A DNA stretch of 64,000 bases from Actinoallomurus iriomotensis (lineage in GTDB: Bacteria; Actinomycetota; Actinomycetes; Streptosporangiales; Streptosporangiaceae): contig NZ_BSTJ01000001.1 in NCBI RefSeq assembly GCF_030269445.1, positions 87,898 to 151,897 of the forward strand, read 5' to 3'. The notes beneath the pieces were generated by a model. That model saw only the letters and a program-made list of their open reading frames with translations. It had not been told where the DNA came from and made no database searches. This document shows, piece by piece, positions 63,699 to 64,000 of the stretch. Each line of letters begins with the position of its first letter. Position 1 is the first letter of the stretch. The translations under genes were made by a program, and so were the position numbers.

Positions 63699-64000
63699 TC
63701 AGCGGACCGGGTGGCCCGCCTGTCGCAGGGAGTCCTTGACGTCGGAGATCTTCAGCTCGCCGAAGTGGAAGACGCTGGCGGCCAGGACGGCGTCCGCGCC
63801 CGCCTCGATCGCCGGGGGGAAGTGCGCGACCGCGCCCGCTCCCCCGCTGGCGATCACCGGCACGCTCACGACCGCACGTACGGCCCGGAGCATCTCCAGG
63901 TCGAAGCCGGCCTTGGTGCCGTCGGCGTCCATCGAGTTGAGGAGGATCTCCCCGACGCCGAGCTCCTCGCCGCGCCGGGCCCACTCGACGGCGTCGATGC
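63699..64000 (-). CDS. hisF: imidazole glycerol phosphate synthase cyclase subunit (3' part)
   Basis: C-terminal about 100 residues of HisF, which with HisH makes imidazole glycerol phosphate and AICAR. Visible are [20 protein letters not shown], with the catalytic Asp of the C-terminal half-barrel (the D in MDADG), [12 protein letters not shown] and [12 protein letters not shown], all diagnostic. The 5' part lies beyond the window end. In relatives hisF is close to hisI; here about 17 kb of accessory genes separate them. Confidence 0.97.
   Translation of the reverse strand, partial: IDAVEWARRGEELGVGEILLNSMDADGTKAGFDLEMLRAVRAVVSVPVIASGGAGAVAHFPPAIEAGADAVLAASVFHFGELKISDVKDSLRQAGHPVR

Overview
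The window looks like chromosome of a high-GC Gram-positive actinobacterium, most likely in or near the Streptosporangiales (Actinomadura-like). GC is very high with strongly GC-biased third codon positions, GTG and TTG starts are frequent, and the gene order follows a core block known from Mycobacterium tuberculosis and Streptomyces: uvrB, coaE, rpsA, polA, the ANTAR regulator pdtaR, pyk, lgt, trpA-trpB-trpC, hisI, hisF. Genus-level placement is inference.

Layout. 1-12.1 kb: uvrB, a secreted glycerophosphodiesterase, an rpsA / membrane EEP-like protein / acetyltransferase / coaE operon, a membrane-anchored polysaccharide deacetylase and polA. 12.1-18.4 kb: a thioesterase, a DUF4352 lipoprotein and a complete branched-chain amino acid ABC importer (livK-livH-livM-livG-livF). 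18.7-22.7 kb: the ANTAR response regulator, a tRNA with a Leu (CAA) anticodon but a short class I body, an HTH plus LAGLIDADG protein, pyruvate kinase and a PfpI-type protein. 22.9-26.2 kb: a Tat-exported phospholipase C-like enzyme with a beta-propeller partner, and a YceI protein. 26.4-32.4 kb: glutamate synthase gltB-gltD. 32.8-36.0 kb: three tandem paralogous membrane proteins of unknown function. 36.0-39.4 kb: lgt-VIT1 and a MauE/DsbA-like redox pair. 39.6-46.1 kb: trpA, trpB, trpC, DUF2752, a repeat-rich 1.2-kb gap, an atypical OmpR-type regulator, a Trp-associated membrane protein and hisI. 46.2-50.5 kb: a cold-shock gene and a heterodimeric ABC exporter. 50.5-63.6 kb: an accessory stretch rich in regulators and transporters (MFS x2, double-Lrp, TetR with a flavin monooxygenase, glucose dehydrogenase, AraC, large LuxR ATPase). 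63.7 kb to the end: the 3' part of hisF.

How the genes fit together. Core functions are DNA repair and replication (UvrB, Pol I), translation (S1, a tRNA), CoA synthesis, glycolysis, nitrogen assimilation (GltBD), tryptophan and histidine synthesis, and lipoprotein maturation (Lgt, with LivK and the DUF4352 lipoprotein as probable substrates). trpE, found between hisI and trpC in many relatives, is absent at that position here. The hisI-hisF interval has been opened by about 17 kb of accessory genes.

The least explained items are: the class I tRNA with a Leu anticodon beside a lower-GC HTH/LAGLIDADG gene; the triplet of C-x17-C ectodomain proteins; an EEP-family membrane protein with most catalytic residues replaced; the repeat array at 43.6-43.9 kb; and a TetR/monooxygenase pair with two clear palindromic operators.
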